Of a stretch of 27,690 nucleotides of DNA, positions 1 to 9,262 are shown one piece after another (the first letter of the stretch is position 1; the number at the start of each line of letters is the position of its first letter). Made by a program: the position numbers and the translations under genes. The notes beneath the pieces are model-generated. The model saw nothing but the letters and a program-made list of their open reading frames with translations. It had not been told where the DNA came from and made no database searches. Origin of the DNA: Smittium mucronatum (lineage: Eukaryota; Kickxellomycota; Harpellomycetes; Harpellales; Legeriomycetaceae); assembly GCA_001953115.1 (NCBI GenBank), contig LSSL01006059.1:1-27690 (forward strand). Direction: 5' to 3'.

Positions 1-2
1 AG

Positions 3-140
3 TCCGTTCGGGATGGGAATGGGGATGGGGATGGTGAGATTGAGTTTCGGGTGGGTTCTCGGCCCGTAAACGCGGCTGTTCTTAAATTGAAAAAGTACCA
101 GCGTGGACAAGGTTGGATTGGGAATCCGCTAAAGTTATAA
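3..140 (+). CDS. 3' end of an unidentified protein-coding gene (partial)
   Basis: The frame starting at base 3 stays open for 45 codons and ends at TAA 138-140; its 5' part lies outside the window. It begins with an Asp/Gly/Asn-rich stretch encoded by a GGGGAT-type repeat (about bases 11-40) and ends in a basic tail, KLKKYQRGQGWIGNPLKL. Base composition is much richer in G+C than the A/T tracts just after the stop, as expected of coding sequence. The other two + frames stop early, at TGA 35-37 and TAA 67-69. The gene points toward SSZ1, so the two converge over about 240 bp. I do not recognise the family, and a C-terminus this short does not support a function. Confidence 0.45.
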   Translation, partial: SVRDGNGDGDGEIEFRVGSRPVNAAVLKLKKYQRGQGWIGNPLKL

Positions 141-380
141 GTTTTTTTTTTTTAAAGAGATTTTAATTATAAAGTATTCTTTTTAGATTCAATTTTACGG
201 TTTTGATGTTTAAAGCAATGCTATGTATTTTTATAATATACAACTGGCCTACCCATAGAATAAATAATACTGGTTGAAAAAAAAAAAAAAGAAGCTACGT
301 TAATTGAACTGGAGAGTGTATGAACAGTTATATTTTTTTTTAGAAAAAAAAAAAAAAGAATCTAAGAAAGGTTAATAAAT
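141..380. other. Convergent intergenic spacer
   Basis: A/T-rich spacer between the stop codon of the left partial gene and the stop of SSZ1. It holds several A and T homopolymers (about 144-154, 278-291 and 332-358). These fit 3' UTR and polyadenylation sequence for two facing genes. No further coding signal is seen. Confidence 0.5.
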
Positions 381-1994
381 CTAAATCTTAATAGAGGATT
401 CAGTCATAGATTTTAGGTCAAGGGCAGTGATGGTGGTTGATTTGTTGGTATCGATAAAGAAGGTGAGTTCGATATCAGTTTGTTCATCAGATGGAAGATC
501 TAAAGAGAATTCGGCAAGGAGGGTGGATGGAGCGTATGGAGAAGGAACGGAAGGTTCGTCATCGCTGTCCTCATCGACTTTGGGTACAGCATTAGCAGTG
601 CCCAGATAGATTGGGAAGTAGGCGGATGAAGAGCCAGGGGAGTTGGAAAGTTTAAGGCGTCTGACAACTGGTAGAGGGGTGTTTTTTGGAACGGCAACCA
701 AGAGAGAATCTTCACTGATTTTAATACCAATAGGAGCTTCGACAACGGAAACAGGAAGGTTAAGAGTAAAGTCAGCGACGTTTTCAGGATACGAGATAGC
801 GGTATTCAAGTGAATCAAATGAGCCTGTTTAGCACAACCGACAGCGACGATTTCATCGACAGTGTGGGCCGAGACGACTTGGGAGGCGTTAGGGAAGATG
901 TTTAAGATTTTATTGTTGAGTTTGGAACTGATTTGGGAGGAGCCACCGACGAAGAGAACCTTAGAGATTTCGAGAGGGGAGTAGTTGCAGCGGGAGAGGA
1001 GTTCAGTGATAGCACTGTTAATTGGAGCGAAGAATTTGCCGACAAGCATATCGAATCTCAGTTTAGTGATTTTGGAGGAAAAGTCGAGACCGTTACTCAA
1101 ACTTTCAATGAAGCAGGGGGCAGAGGCGGAGTTGATGGTGTTATTGGCAATAGTGTGTTTAGTATCCTGAACAGCATATTTGAGTTTGAGGATTTCACGG
1201 GGCTTGTTGTCAGCAATAACATCGATGGAGGTGGTGCGTTTGAATTCATCAGCAAAATGGCGCATGAGCAAGAGATCAACTTTTTCACCGCAAAATTCGT
1301 TAGTGGAAATGGAATCAACAACGAGCTCCAAACCCATGCGGATATTTGAGAGGGTGATATCGGTTACGGTAGCACCAACATTGATAGTAATTAAGTTTTG
1401 GTCGTCAGCGTTATCGAGCAAGTTTTCAGCAAGAACACTGGCGGAGGATTCGGGGATAAGCTGAATGACGGGCAGACCAGCTTCAACGATAGCCTTATGG
1501 AAAAGGTCGGTTTGAGATTTGCTCCAGTGAGGATGGACGGAAACGACGGCACCCTTGATATCCGAACCGATGTTTTTTACGGCAGTTTCCTTTAGTTTTT
1601 GGGCAAACTGGACAAGAGCACTATAAGCGGAAACCTGAGTGGTGGTATCTTGATCTTCATCAGTAATTATGTAACCTGGGAGTTTAGAGTCTAAAGTGAC
1701 AAGCTTGCTGTAGCTCTTGTACTCATCAGCTTGGGAAGAGGGAACTTCAGAGGAGGAAAGATGGTCGAGGAAACCGACGATGGTGTTTCTGTAGTTATAA
1801 ACGGACTGGTGTTTTGCCTGAGAACCGGCATATAACTCAGAGTCAGAAAAGGCAAGGAAAGTGGGAGTCTTGTGGTCACCATCTTCGTTGGCAATGACGT
1901 TGACAGAACCGTCTTTAGCAGACAAAACAGAAATGACGGAGTTGAAGTTGCCGATAGACAAACCAATGTAAGTATCTTTCTTTTCGATTTCCAT
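381..1994 (-). CDS. SSZ1: Ssz1, atypical Hsp70 of the ribosome-associated complex
   Basis: Ssz1 pairs with zuotin (a J-protein) in the ribosome-associated complex, which activates Ssb Hsp70 on nascent chains in the cytosol. The start is ATG 1994-1992, giving 537 aa, close to the 538 aa known for S. cerevisiae Ssz1; the upstream in-frame extension has no ATG. Visible parts are a degenerate phosphate loop (IGLSIGNFNSVISVL, residues 10-24), the EAGLPVIQLIPES segment (171-183), INVGATVTD (204-212) where canonical Hsp70s have a DLGGGT-type loop, and FVGGSSQI (348-355). The C-terminus is short and lacks an EEVD-type ending. Loss of the glycine-rich loop and of a full substrate domain separates it from Ssa and Ssb. 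G+C is higher than in UTP17, consistent with codon bias of an abundant protein. Conserved Leu174 is encoded by CTG. Confidence 0.92.
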   Translation of the reverse strand: MEIEKKDTYIGLSIGNFNSVISVLSAKDGSVNVIANEDGDHKTPTFLAFSDSELYAGSQAKHQSVYNYRNTIVGFLDHLSSSEVPSSQADEYKSYSKLVTLDSKLPGYIITDEDQDTTTQVSAYSALVQFAQKLKETAVKNIGSDIKGAVVSVHPHWSKSQTDLFHKAIVEAGLPVIQLIPESSASVLAENLLDNADDQNLITINVGATVTDITLSNIRMGLELVVDSISTNEFCGEKVDLLLMRHFADEFKRTTSIDVIADNKPREILKLKYAVQDTKHTIANNTINSASAPCFIESLSNGLDFSSKITKLRFDMLVGKFFAPINSAITELLSRCNYSPLEISKVLFVGGSSQISSKLNNKILNIFPNASQVVSAHTVDEIVAVGCAKQAHLIHLNTAISYPENVADFTLNLPVSVVEAPIGIKISEDSLLVAVPKNTPLPVVRRLKLSNSPGSSSAYFPIYLGTANAVPKVDEDSDDEPSVPSPYAPSTLLAEFSLDLPSDEQTDIELTFFIDTNKSTTITALDLKSMTESSIKI

Positions 1995-2091
1995 TTTAAG
2001 AATTAAATGCAGGGATAATGGGGAGAATTTATATAATGGTTGAGGGAGAAAGATTCTAATCAAATACTTAAACTAAGTCGGCTATTAACTC

Positions 2092-2098
2092 TTATATA
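2092..2098 (-). promoter_or_regulatory. Possible TATA box of SSZ1
   Basis: TATATAA on the minus strand, about 98 bp upstream of the SSZ1 ATG, a normal yeast spacing. A second TATATAAA at 2028-2035 is only about 34 bp from the ATG and probably too close to serve. Such motifs are common in A/T-rich DNA, so the call is weak. Confidence 0.35.
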
Positions 2099-3707
2099 GA
2101 AAAGAAAATTAAGACAAACGAGACAAACGAGACAAGACCGGAATATTTTTAGTGCGTTTTGCAAACAAGTGATTCTAACTTGAAAACAAAATATGATGAA
2201 AAATATTATAGATATTGATCCTCACAATAAAAAATAAAAACTCTTGCAATCACTAAATCTCCTAATCTCTTGTGGGGGGGGGAGAGGGTCCATATAAGCC
2301 CCTGTTCCCGTTTCTGGCGCTGAGGAAAATTTTTTTTTTACTTTTGCTTGTTTTTTATCGAGAATTTCAACCAATCGCAAAGAACAATAGAGGAGTGCAC
2401 ATCATGCTCGATGATGAATGATTATTGGCTATTCATACAATGATTAATATCATTTTCAGAAAATCTCAATAGGTATAAACTCTTATGGCGGGTAGTAGAA
2501 AATAACGATTTTTACTTTCATTTGCTAGGACCCTTGTCTTTAAATTTTGGATAAAAATAATTGGTGTTAGGGATAGAGACCATTAATTTTATTTTTGGAT
2601 CAGAACGTAATGGAACTGGCCAATGGGATTACATGGCTGAGGTATAGCTATTTTTTACGCAAATTGCGGATAACTGAAGCTTGAAAGCCAAAAAATAAAA
2701 AATATATCTGTTGACTAATAGAATTTAGTAATCCAATAAATTAGCACGATTATTGCACTCTTTTAGTTCAGCAAAGGGTGACTACAGACATAATTCATTT
2801 TCAATTGGATATCCATTTATACATTTATATATATGACCAACAGTTAATACTTTTTTTTATACTATGTGGATTTTAAATGGGCTGGTATATTGAATTAACC
2901 AATGGTAGTACATTTTACTTTGGGAGGGGGACAGGGACGGGAAAAAGTCAGATGAGCCAAATACAGTACAGCAGTTTGTCAATTTGATAGAGAGCGAGTT
3001 AAGTAAAAGGGGGAAGGGAGCAGAGAAAGAGTAGATTTATTAAGAATAGAACACAATGAAATTAAAAAACGATCGTCAAAATAAATTTCTCGTTTATTTA
3101 TCCCGATTTAGACATAGTTGTTGCGCTAAAAAGCGACTTTATCCACGTGCGATTTATATTCGCTCTTCTCAAAGAAAATATTACAATAAAAATAAAAATA
3201 TAGCGGATTAAAGGATTTATCCCGCTGTATAAAATGTGTCTTTTTAAATGTTTATATAGTAATCACATATTTCAGTATGGGGGAATGAAATGGGTAGATT
3301 GGTGGAAGATTCCAGTTTTCATTTCCTTTATTCTATTTATGTTCATTCAGGACTCCATTTAGTGAATTCTGGATTGAAATACATCGATAAAAGTTTTTAC
3401 GGTGTAAGTAAGAATTTTAAATTAATTTCAAGGCAACATATTTTTTTCTTTCTTTTTGCTGGCATTATAGAGCTAAAATGAGATATCAGTTATATTTGGT
3501 ACTACAACCATTCAAGGAAAAATAAACTAAATCATCTTGATTCTGCACCCATATTTTTATTTTGCTTTGTAGTTTCACATGTTGTTTTATATACGGTTAA
3601 TGCCTAATTTTTTTATTTTTTTTTAAAAGGTAAATTTCAAAGTTTTTAAACCCCAATTTAAATAAATTTAAACCTTACTTCATCTCTATAGCTTATTATT
3701 ATTTCGC

Positions 3708-3713
3708 AAAAAA
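3708..3713 (-). terminator. Pol III terminator of tRNA-Leu
   Basis: Six T on the minus strand, about 19 bases past the tRNA 3' end. This is the usual RNA polymerase III stop signal and the first long T run downstream of the gene. Confidence 0.65.
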
Positions 3714-3731
3714 TTAAGTTTAGCAATAATT

Positions 3732-3814
3732 TAGTGGCTGTGGGGTTTGAACCCACGATCGACTCTGTCGAATGGAACTTAAGTCCACCGCCTTAACCAC
3801 TCGGCCAAACCACT
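3732..3814 (-). tRNA. tRNA-Leu (anticodon UAA)
   Basis: Minus-strand tRNA of 83 nt with no intron. The acceptor strands AGTGGTT and AGCCACT pair over seven positions with one G-T wobble, and the discriminator is A. The D arm begins with the A-box sequence TGGCCGAGTGG. The anticodon loop is CTTAAGT, so the anticodon is TAA (3779-3781) and decodes UUA. A long class II variable arm follows, built around TCGAC and GTCGA. The T arm is GTGGG, TTCAAAC, CCCAC and includes the B box GGTTCAAACCC (3743-3753). No CCA is encoded, as normal for eukaryotes. The long variable arm leaves Leu or Ser, and the anticodon decides for Leu. Confidence 0.95.
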
Positions 3815-4538
3815 GATGACATCCTGCACAAACTTTGATACATGATTTGCTCGCCAACTCTTTTCCCTCTGCTTATTTCCAGATCTACAATTTGAGCTCT
3901 CTAAAAAATAATTCACTTCATAAATTTTCCCTTAATCTAGAACCTTATTGGTCATTATATTGTTCCTTGTAAATGCCAATGGTTTGTAATTTATCGCTCA
4001 AAACTACATATGATTCGCGGATCTAAATTACTTTTGAAGTGAGGCTGATTAAGATGCAGTTGGCCAGTCCAGAGAAAAGTGTTTCTATTAGCCAGCACTT
4101 TTTGTTTCTCTCATTACTAATGCATTTTAGCGAGCTTTATTGGGCTGTTATTCACAAGGTACATTTATCCATTCGCCGAAATAATTTCCTATCTGATCTG
4201 TCCATTCGATGATAATCATCCTGAAAATTCCATGTATTCAAGTCAATTTGTAATATAAAACAATTTTGAAAAAGACTAATAAAATAATTCATGTGTTTAG
4301 AAATACATTTATTATTTTTACTCTGATTTCATTTATAATAAAAAAATTTATATCTATTCATTGAAATACCTTTGGTTTGACAATTATATATTTTTTTGAT
4401 TTGGAAACCTGCATATATATCATTTTTTCCATACAGATTCTTTCTTCCTTTCTATAAGTCCCACAGAATACTCTAGGTCACACAAGCCTTTGCTTGCTAC
4501 CTTTTTTTTTCTCTCATAAACTTTTTAGAAGTATAATA
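3815..4538. other. Intergenic region upstream of NFU1
   Basis: About 720 bp between the tRNA and the NFU1 ATG. The last 200 bp become very A/T-rich, with TATATAT near 4414 and TATAAG near 4453, possible TATA elements about 85 to 125 bp before the ATG. A pyrimidine-rich leader follows at 4441-4512. No other gene is seen. Confidence 0.4.
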
Positions 4539-5464
4539 ATGTATAAATCCAGCCTTACCAGATTTGCGAAACTGGCCAGAACCTCTCCTATAATGTCTGT
4601 GCGCCCCTTAATCGTCCGAAACTATTCGTTCCAGAGCCCCAGAATCGACATCAATTCTTCATTATACTTGAAAAGATCCAGTCCATTGTTCAAATTCCAA
4701 AAAACTCAAGGTTAGTTTATTACTATTATTATTATTATCATCATCAAATTTCAAACTTCGATGTACCCATCTATATTAAAAATGTTTGAATAGCCCGGAC
4801 CATGTTTATCCAAACCGAAAAAACTCCCAACGACAATGCAATCAAATTCCTAACTGGCTCGACGATCCTCGATGAGTCAGGTCCCCGAACAATCGAGTTC
4901 GTATCCCGCAAAGACGCACTCAAGTCCCCACTTGCCCTGAAACTCTTTGGCGTGCCTGGTGTCGTATCTGTTATGTTCGGGTCTGACTTTATAACCGTCA
5001 CCAAAGACGATTCTTCCCAATGGACTGTGTTGAAACCCGACCTCTTCTCCATAATCATCGAGCACCTTAGTTCGAGCCTCCCGATCCTTGGTGATTTGTA
5101 CTTTAGAGGGGTTGAAGACGCCTCTGCCAGTGCCGATGCCGGGCCAGGTCTGGACAGTGACCACCAGCAGATCGTTTCTGAAATCAAGGAATTGCTCGAT
5201 ACCCGCATCCGGCCTTCGATTATGGAGGATGGCGGGGACCTCGAGTTTGTTTCTTTCGACAAATCCACTGGTATTCTTTCAGTCACTTTGCAGGGTGCGT
5301 GTCGCGGGTGCAGCTCGTCTGAAGTCACCCTCAAGAACGGTATTGAGAATATGCTCACTTACTACATTCCCGAAGTCAAATCCGTTCTCAACGTCGGTTC
5401 TGAACTAGAAAAATTGTCTAATGACGAATTCTCTAAATTCTCTTCTAAACTCGAGCATCAATAA
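4539..5464 (+). CDS. NFU1: Nfu1, mitochondrial Fe-S cluster transfer protein (two exons)
   Basis: Nfu1 works late in mitochondrial iron-sulfur assembly, passing 4Fe-4S clusters to targets such as lipoate synthase and aconitase. Exon 1 is 4539-4710, an 83-bp intron runs 4711-4793 (GTTAGT...TAG), and exon 2 is 4794-5464. The junction splits a GCC codon. The product is 280 aa. The first ~57 residues are rich in Arg, Lys and Ser with few acidic residues, a typical mitochondrial targeting sequence. The Nfu N-terminal domain starts at RTMFIQTEKTPN (59-70), which closely matches the family consensus. The C-terminal NifU-like domain contains MEDGGDLEFV (201-210) and the cluster-binding CRGC (Cys227, Cys230), followed by SSSEVTLKNGIENML. 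Exon 2 is noticeably richer in G+C than its surroundings. The chosen start is the first ATG in frame; earlier codons use no ATG. Confidence 0.93.
4711..4793 (+). other. Intron of NFU1
   Basis: Boundaries are GTTAGT and TAG. Exon 1 would stop at TAG 4713-4715 two bases into the intron, and removing 83 bp joins the frame exactly at the conserved RTMFIQT motif. It contains a TAT/ATT triplet tract (4718-4740). No clear TACTAAC branch site is present; TACTATT at 4720-4726 is too close to the donor to be a convincing one. Confidence 0.85.
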
Positions 5465-5836
5465 AAAAGTACTCCCACCCCATCCCTTCTCCTACTTGTA
5501 CTTTTTTTCTTTCTTTTTTTTTTTTAAACCCTTGCCGGGTCCAAATTTGTGCCTTACTCCTATTTGCCTTTTAGCCATTTCAATTCGCTAGATTTACTGG
5601 CTTCTCCAATATTGTATAGATATTATTTATTAACGATAATATTTTATGAAAAACGGTACACTTTTTGTACCATTGCCTCTGAATTGGCTAAATAGTGATC
5701 GAACCCATTCAGTTCTTTGCACCAACTTGTCACTTTTGTTCCTCTAAATTCTCCACCTTCAGTCTAATTTCAAAAAAACAAAAAAAAAGATGTATAATAT
5801 TGTTTTGATTCATTGTATGTAAAAATAAAATAAAAT
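5465..5836. other. Convergent intergenic spacer between NFU1 and UTP17
   Basis: About 370 bp between two facing stop codons, with T-rich tracts just after NFU1 (5505-5525) and A-rich sequence (5775-5837) that serves as T-rich 3' UTR for UTP17. No coding or RNA gene signal is seen. Confidence 0.5.
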
Positions 5837-8800
5837 CTAGAATGAAAACATTTGTCCTAAAATTGTAATCCCTTGCTTGCTATTCTCCACAAGCTTATCT
5901 TCCACCTTTTCTACATTCTGCCCCTTCTCTTTGTTGTGGCTCTTTTTTGTTACTTTGTTTGATCCTTCTGCTAATTCCTCGCTTGTCTTGTCGGTAGTAC
6001 CAGCCCCGTTCAATTTAGCATTTAACCCGTCAACATACTTTGAGAACAATGCTGTAAAAATCCGGTCTGGTGGTGCCAGTTGGTGAGATGGAACGAACTG
6101 GAATGCCTTGAATCCATGCGAAAACCCATACTTCTCATCCACCACATTATCAACATCCTCTTCCGCTGCTGCTACAGTTGGGACCACCTTACTTGCAAAT
6201 ATCGACGAAAACATATTAGTTTTCTCGCCATCCAAAAGATCATCGGCATGAAGAGAATCAAGTTTTTTGCTTGGTTCTTTATTCTCGATATTGGCTGAAA
6301 TCAACCGGTAATACGAACTGTCTCCAATAATCACTAAACTATCATCCTCTGATTCAACCGAAATAAAATGCATTCCCAGAATATACCCGAATTTGTTCAA
6401 ACCTTTTACCCGGATTGTAGACTCCAGTGTCACGCCATTAGCTACTGAAAACATCATTATTGAAAGAGGCTTGTTTCGTTCCACCACTTTTACTTGCCTA
6501 GTTCCCCTGATTACGAAATCAGTCTTTACCATAACCGCAAACTTCATCTTGCTAGCTGCCACTTGAACTATCTCATAATTGTTATAAGCATCTAAATAAA
6601 AACTCATTTCGCCTTTAACCGAATCAACCACATTAATCCGATGGTTCGTAACATTAAGTATATATTGCGAGTTATCCCCGATAAACTGGCTTGCAAAATT
6701 CTTAGTGACAACGTTCCGCTTAACAGGTATCAGAATTGGTTCAGATATTTGTTCAGCCGATGAAACATCAAAAATGAAAATGTTTTGATTTACTGTAGTA
6801 ACAATTAATGTTGATCCATCGTGACTGAATGATATCCTAAATATATGATCCCTGTCACCTCCTGGTATTGTTATAGATCGAGATGCCATCCTCCATTCGC
6901 TAGTATCGTCGTACCCATTACATTCCCAAAATAACACTTTTTGGAAATCACAAGTAGCGCACAGTGTCCTTGATTTTTTCGAATCGTAGCTGGTAATGGC
7001 AACATCCACTATCCAATTACTGAAATGAGGGCGGTTAACTCGAGTCCTAAGAACATATTTTTGTAATGTATCATCGAATATCCAGAATTTCAGAATAGAA
7101 GCTGAATTAAAACTAGTTTTTTTGGTATCGACGGTAACAATCCATTTTGCATCTCGAGAATAGTCACTATGAGTTATCAGTGGAAAAGCAGAATTATTTT
7201 CATTATTGACTAAATTGAAGCTAGCGACTTCTAAATTTGAAATGTGGTTATCGTTCAAAACATCAAAAGTTTGTAGCATTCCGGGAGACGATGTTAACAA
7301 TACATGTGGCTCTGAAGGATGAACTGAAAAATGTGATGATATTTTAGTTGTTTGCAACCCAAATACAGTTCCCAGTATGTCTTTGCTTTCAAAGTCGATT
7401 ATAAATATTGAATTGTTTGCCAATGTTATTCCAATACGTTGGTCATTTGGAGATATGCTTAAGCCTACAAGAGATGCACCAAGTCTTGGCAAGAAATCTT
7501 TTTGGAATGTTGCCAATTGCCAGTAAACAAGCACGGCTTCAGATCCACCAGAAAGAATAAATTTACCGTCGTTAGAGTATGCCAAAGAAAGGATACCGCT
7601 TGAATGCCAATGGTATATAGTTCTGTTAGCCCCATTATTTTCAAATCTAGACTCACCGCGAAGGACAATAATCTTTCCTTCCTTGTCACCCAAAGCAATT
7701 TCAAACTCAGAAATTGGACTAGTAGCAAAAATAGTGGGTTGGTCAATGAAATCCTCATGACCAACATTTTTATCACTCTCAGTAGAAAAAAATATCAATT
7801 TCTTATAAGCTAAAGCTACCAGAAATTGGCCCATACACGAGAAATCAATCTGGTAAATACGGGTGGATTTTTTGAAAATGGTTTCCTCGATAAAATTGAA
7901 TTCAGAGTCTATAAAAGTGACCTTATTTATTTTAGTGAACATATCCTCATTAATGAACCCATTTGCGGCATAATAAAAACTTCTGTTAAAGACACCTTTT
8001 GTGGCACAAACAGGATAGCCATTCAATTTCTTTGATGTAATTATAGTAAGAAGCTTTGCGTCATATATTTCGACACTGCCAGAGCTGAGTATGACAATCA
8101 AGATATAACGATTCGCAATTTCATCTTCAGAGAAAGTAATTGAAATAATGGAAACATCCGAAACGGCTTTGTATACAATTCCACCGACAAGAGACCCAGT
8201 CTCAGTGTTGTACATATTGATGCTTTTGCTTTTTAAAGTATAAAAATGGGTTCCGTTGGGATTGAATACAATTCCATTATTTTTAAGTCTTCCATCCGAG
8301 TCCTGTGAGATATAATGGAACTTGTTATTTAGAATGTCTTCAATAGAATCTGACATGGATCGGAGATCAAATCGGTCTATACCAAAATCATAAGATACGG
8401 GAGAAGAGGGTTTGACTTCTTCATTATTAATTTTTGAAACATTGGGAACAGAATCTTTTTTTTGAGTCCCTACGGATACGGATTTATTGGAGGTAAGACT
8501 AGCAGTTGATTTTTCCTTTTTGTTTTGGGAACTCTTAATTATTCTATTTTCCTTTTTAAGAGATTTATTTTGAGAAGATTTATTAGAGGAATTTTTCGAC
8601 GATTCGCTAGCACTGTTGGTGTTGAGTGTGATATCATTAGGTTTCTCCATATCAGAAGCTTTAGTGTTACCATTTTTTGATACTATTTTAGAATTAATGA
8701 TTCCGGATATGTGATCGCCATTGGTAGAATGAACACTCTTGTTCTCAGAATCAACATTTTTAGAGATTTCATTGGATTTTTTGGTCTTTTGATTATTTTT

Positions 8801-9262
8801 TGAATTTTCAGATTTTTTTTTCTCTGTGAGGTTAGATTCTGCAGAAATTTCAGGCAAATCTTTCTTTGGGGAGGTAGTATCAAAAGAATCGTGAGAAGGA
8901 GATTTATCATTTTTACGAAGGGGGCGTTTTTTAGAAGATTTTGTCCGATTATCTGGAGATAAAGAGCTAGCATTGGCTGAAGCTGAAGAATCAAGAGGAA
9001 TTGAATTCTGGGCCACCGTTTTAGGAGAATTAGCGATTTCAACTTTCTTATTGAGCTCCGGTTTTAAAGAAACTTCAACTTCTATAGGTGAAACTCCATT
9101 GGAAGAGCGTCCTTTCTTTTTGCTTGAGGCACTCTTTTTCTTTTTACTGTTAATAGGGGTTTGGTGGTTTGGATTCGCGGGAGAGGAGTCTCGGGCAGCA
9201 TCCATTTTATTTACAAGTTTATCTTTCGATTGATTAGCTATTTCGGAGGTAAGATTAGCCAT
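5837..9262 (-). CDS. UTP17: Utp17/Nan1 (WDR75-like), UtpA subunit of the small-subunit processome
   Basis: Utp17 (Nan1) is a nucleolar WD40 protein of the UtpA (t-UTP) subcomplex, which binds the 5' external spacer of pre-rRNA and is needed for 18S rRNA production. The start ATG 9262-9260 gives 1141 aa in a single exon. Residues 1-295 are a low-complexity Ser/Lys/Asn tail with basic clusters (about 39-52 and 108-117) that could act as nuclear or nucleolar signals. From about 297 onward come divergent beta-propeller repeats, for example FNPNGTHFYTL, LAYSNDGKFILSGGSEAVLV and ISFSHDGSTLIVTT. The segment VLLTSSPGMLQTFDVLNDNH matches my memory of the WDR75 and Nan1 family. The C-terminus has QLAPPDRIFTALFSKYV followed by a Lys/Glu-rich tail. 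S. cerevisiae Nan1 is 896 aa, so the N-terminal tail is expanded here. Another WD40 processome protein is the alternative. Confidence 0.83.
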   Translation of the reverse strand: MANLTSEIANQSKDKLVNKMDAARDSSPANPNHQTPINSKKKKSASSKKKGRSSNGVSPIEVEVSLKPELNKKVEIANSPKTVAQNSIPLDSSASANASSLSPDNRTKSSKKRPLRKNDKSPSHDSFDTTSPKKDLPEISAESNLTEKKKSENSKNNQKTKKSNEISKNVDSENKSVHSTNGDHISGIINSKIVSKNGNTKASDMEKPNDITLNTNSASESSKNSSNKSSQNKSLKKENRIIKSSQNKKEKSTASLTSNKSVSVGTQKKDSVPNVSKINNEEVKPSSPVSYDFGIDRFDLRSMSDSIEDILNNKFHYISQDSDGRLKNNGIVFNPNGTHFYTLKSKSINMYNTETGSLVGGIVYKAVSDVSIISITFSEDEIANRYILIVILSSGSVEIYDAKLLTIITSKKLNGYPVCATKGVFNRSFYYAANGFINEDMFTKINKVTFIDSEFNFIEETIFKKSTRIYQIDFSCMGQFLVALAYKKLIFFSTESDKNVGHEDFIDQPTIFATSPISEFEIALGDKEGKIIVLRGESRFENNGANRTIYHWHSSGILSLAYSNDGKFILSGGSEAVLVYWQLATFQKDFLPRLGASLVGLSISPNDQRIGITLANNSIFIIDFESKDILGTVFGLQTTKISSHFSVHPSEPHVLLTSSPGMLQTFDVLNDNHISNLEVASFNLVNNENNSAFPLITHSDYSRDAKWIVTVDTKKTSFNSASILKFWIFDDTLQKYVLRTRVNRPHFSNWIVDVAITSYDSKKSRTLCATCDFQKVLFWECNGYDDTSEWRMASRSITIPGGDRDHIFRISFSHDGSTLIVTTVNQNIFIFDVSSAEQISEPILIPVKRNVVTKNFASQFIGDNSQYILNVTNHRINVVDSVKGEMSFYLDAYNNYEIVQVAASKMKFAVMVKTDFVIRGTRQVKVVERNKPLSIMMFSVANGVTLESTIRVKGLNKFGYILGMHFISVESEDDSLVIIGDSSYYRLISANIENKEPSKKLDSLHADDLLDGEKTNMFSSIFASKVVPTVAAAEEDVDNVVDEKYGFSHGFKAFQFVPSHQLAPPDRIFTALFSKYVDGLNAKLNGAGTTDKTSEELAEGSNKVTKKSHNKEKGQNVEKVEDKLVENSKQGITILGQMFSF

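Larger units (their letters stand above)
1995..3731. other. Intergenic region between SSZ1 and tRNA-Leu
   Basis: About 1.7 kb with no convincing gene. It must contain the SSZ1 promoter. Visible elements are a run of nine G (2274-2282), an AAAAATTTTC-like element on the minus strand near 2325-2336 that resembles the RRPE motif of ribosome-biogenesis promoters, CCAAT motifs near 2370 and 2899, and a CACGTG E-box (3144-3149). A 63-codon open frame at 3290-3481 has no recognisable features. None of the regulatory motifs is proven. Confidence 0.4.

Noticed and set aside
933..1349. 138-codon open frame on the + strand
   Set aside because: It lies antisense to SSZ1, whose protein is clearly recognisable; its length follows from the G+C-rich codon bias of SSZ1.
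3120..3180. Point centromere of Saccharomyces type, prompted by CACGTG
   Set aside because: No CDEIII-like element follows at the right spacing, and the E-box alone is not evidence.
3290..3481. 63-codon open frame on the + strand
   Set aside because: Composition is Phe/Ile/Ser-rich like translated A/T-rich spacer, with no motif or supporting context.
4771..5358. 195-codon open frame on the minus strand
   Set aside because: It is the antisense shadow of NFU1 exon 2, and no family was recognised in it.
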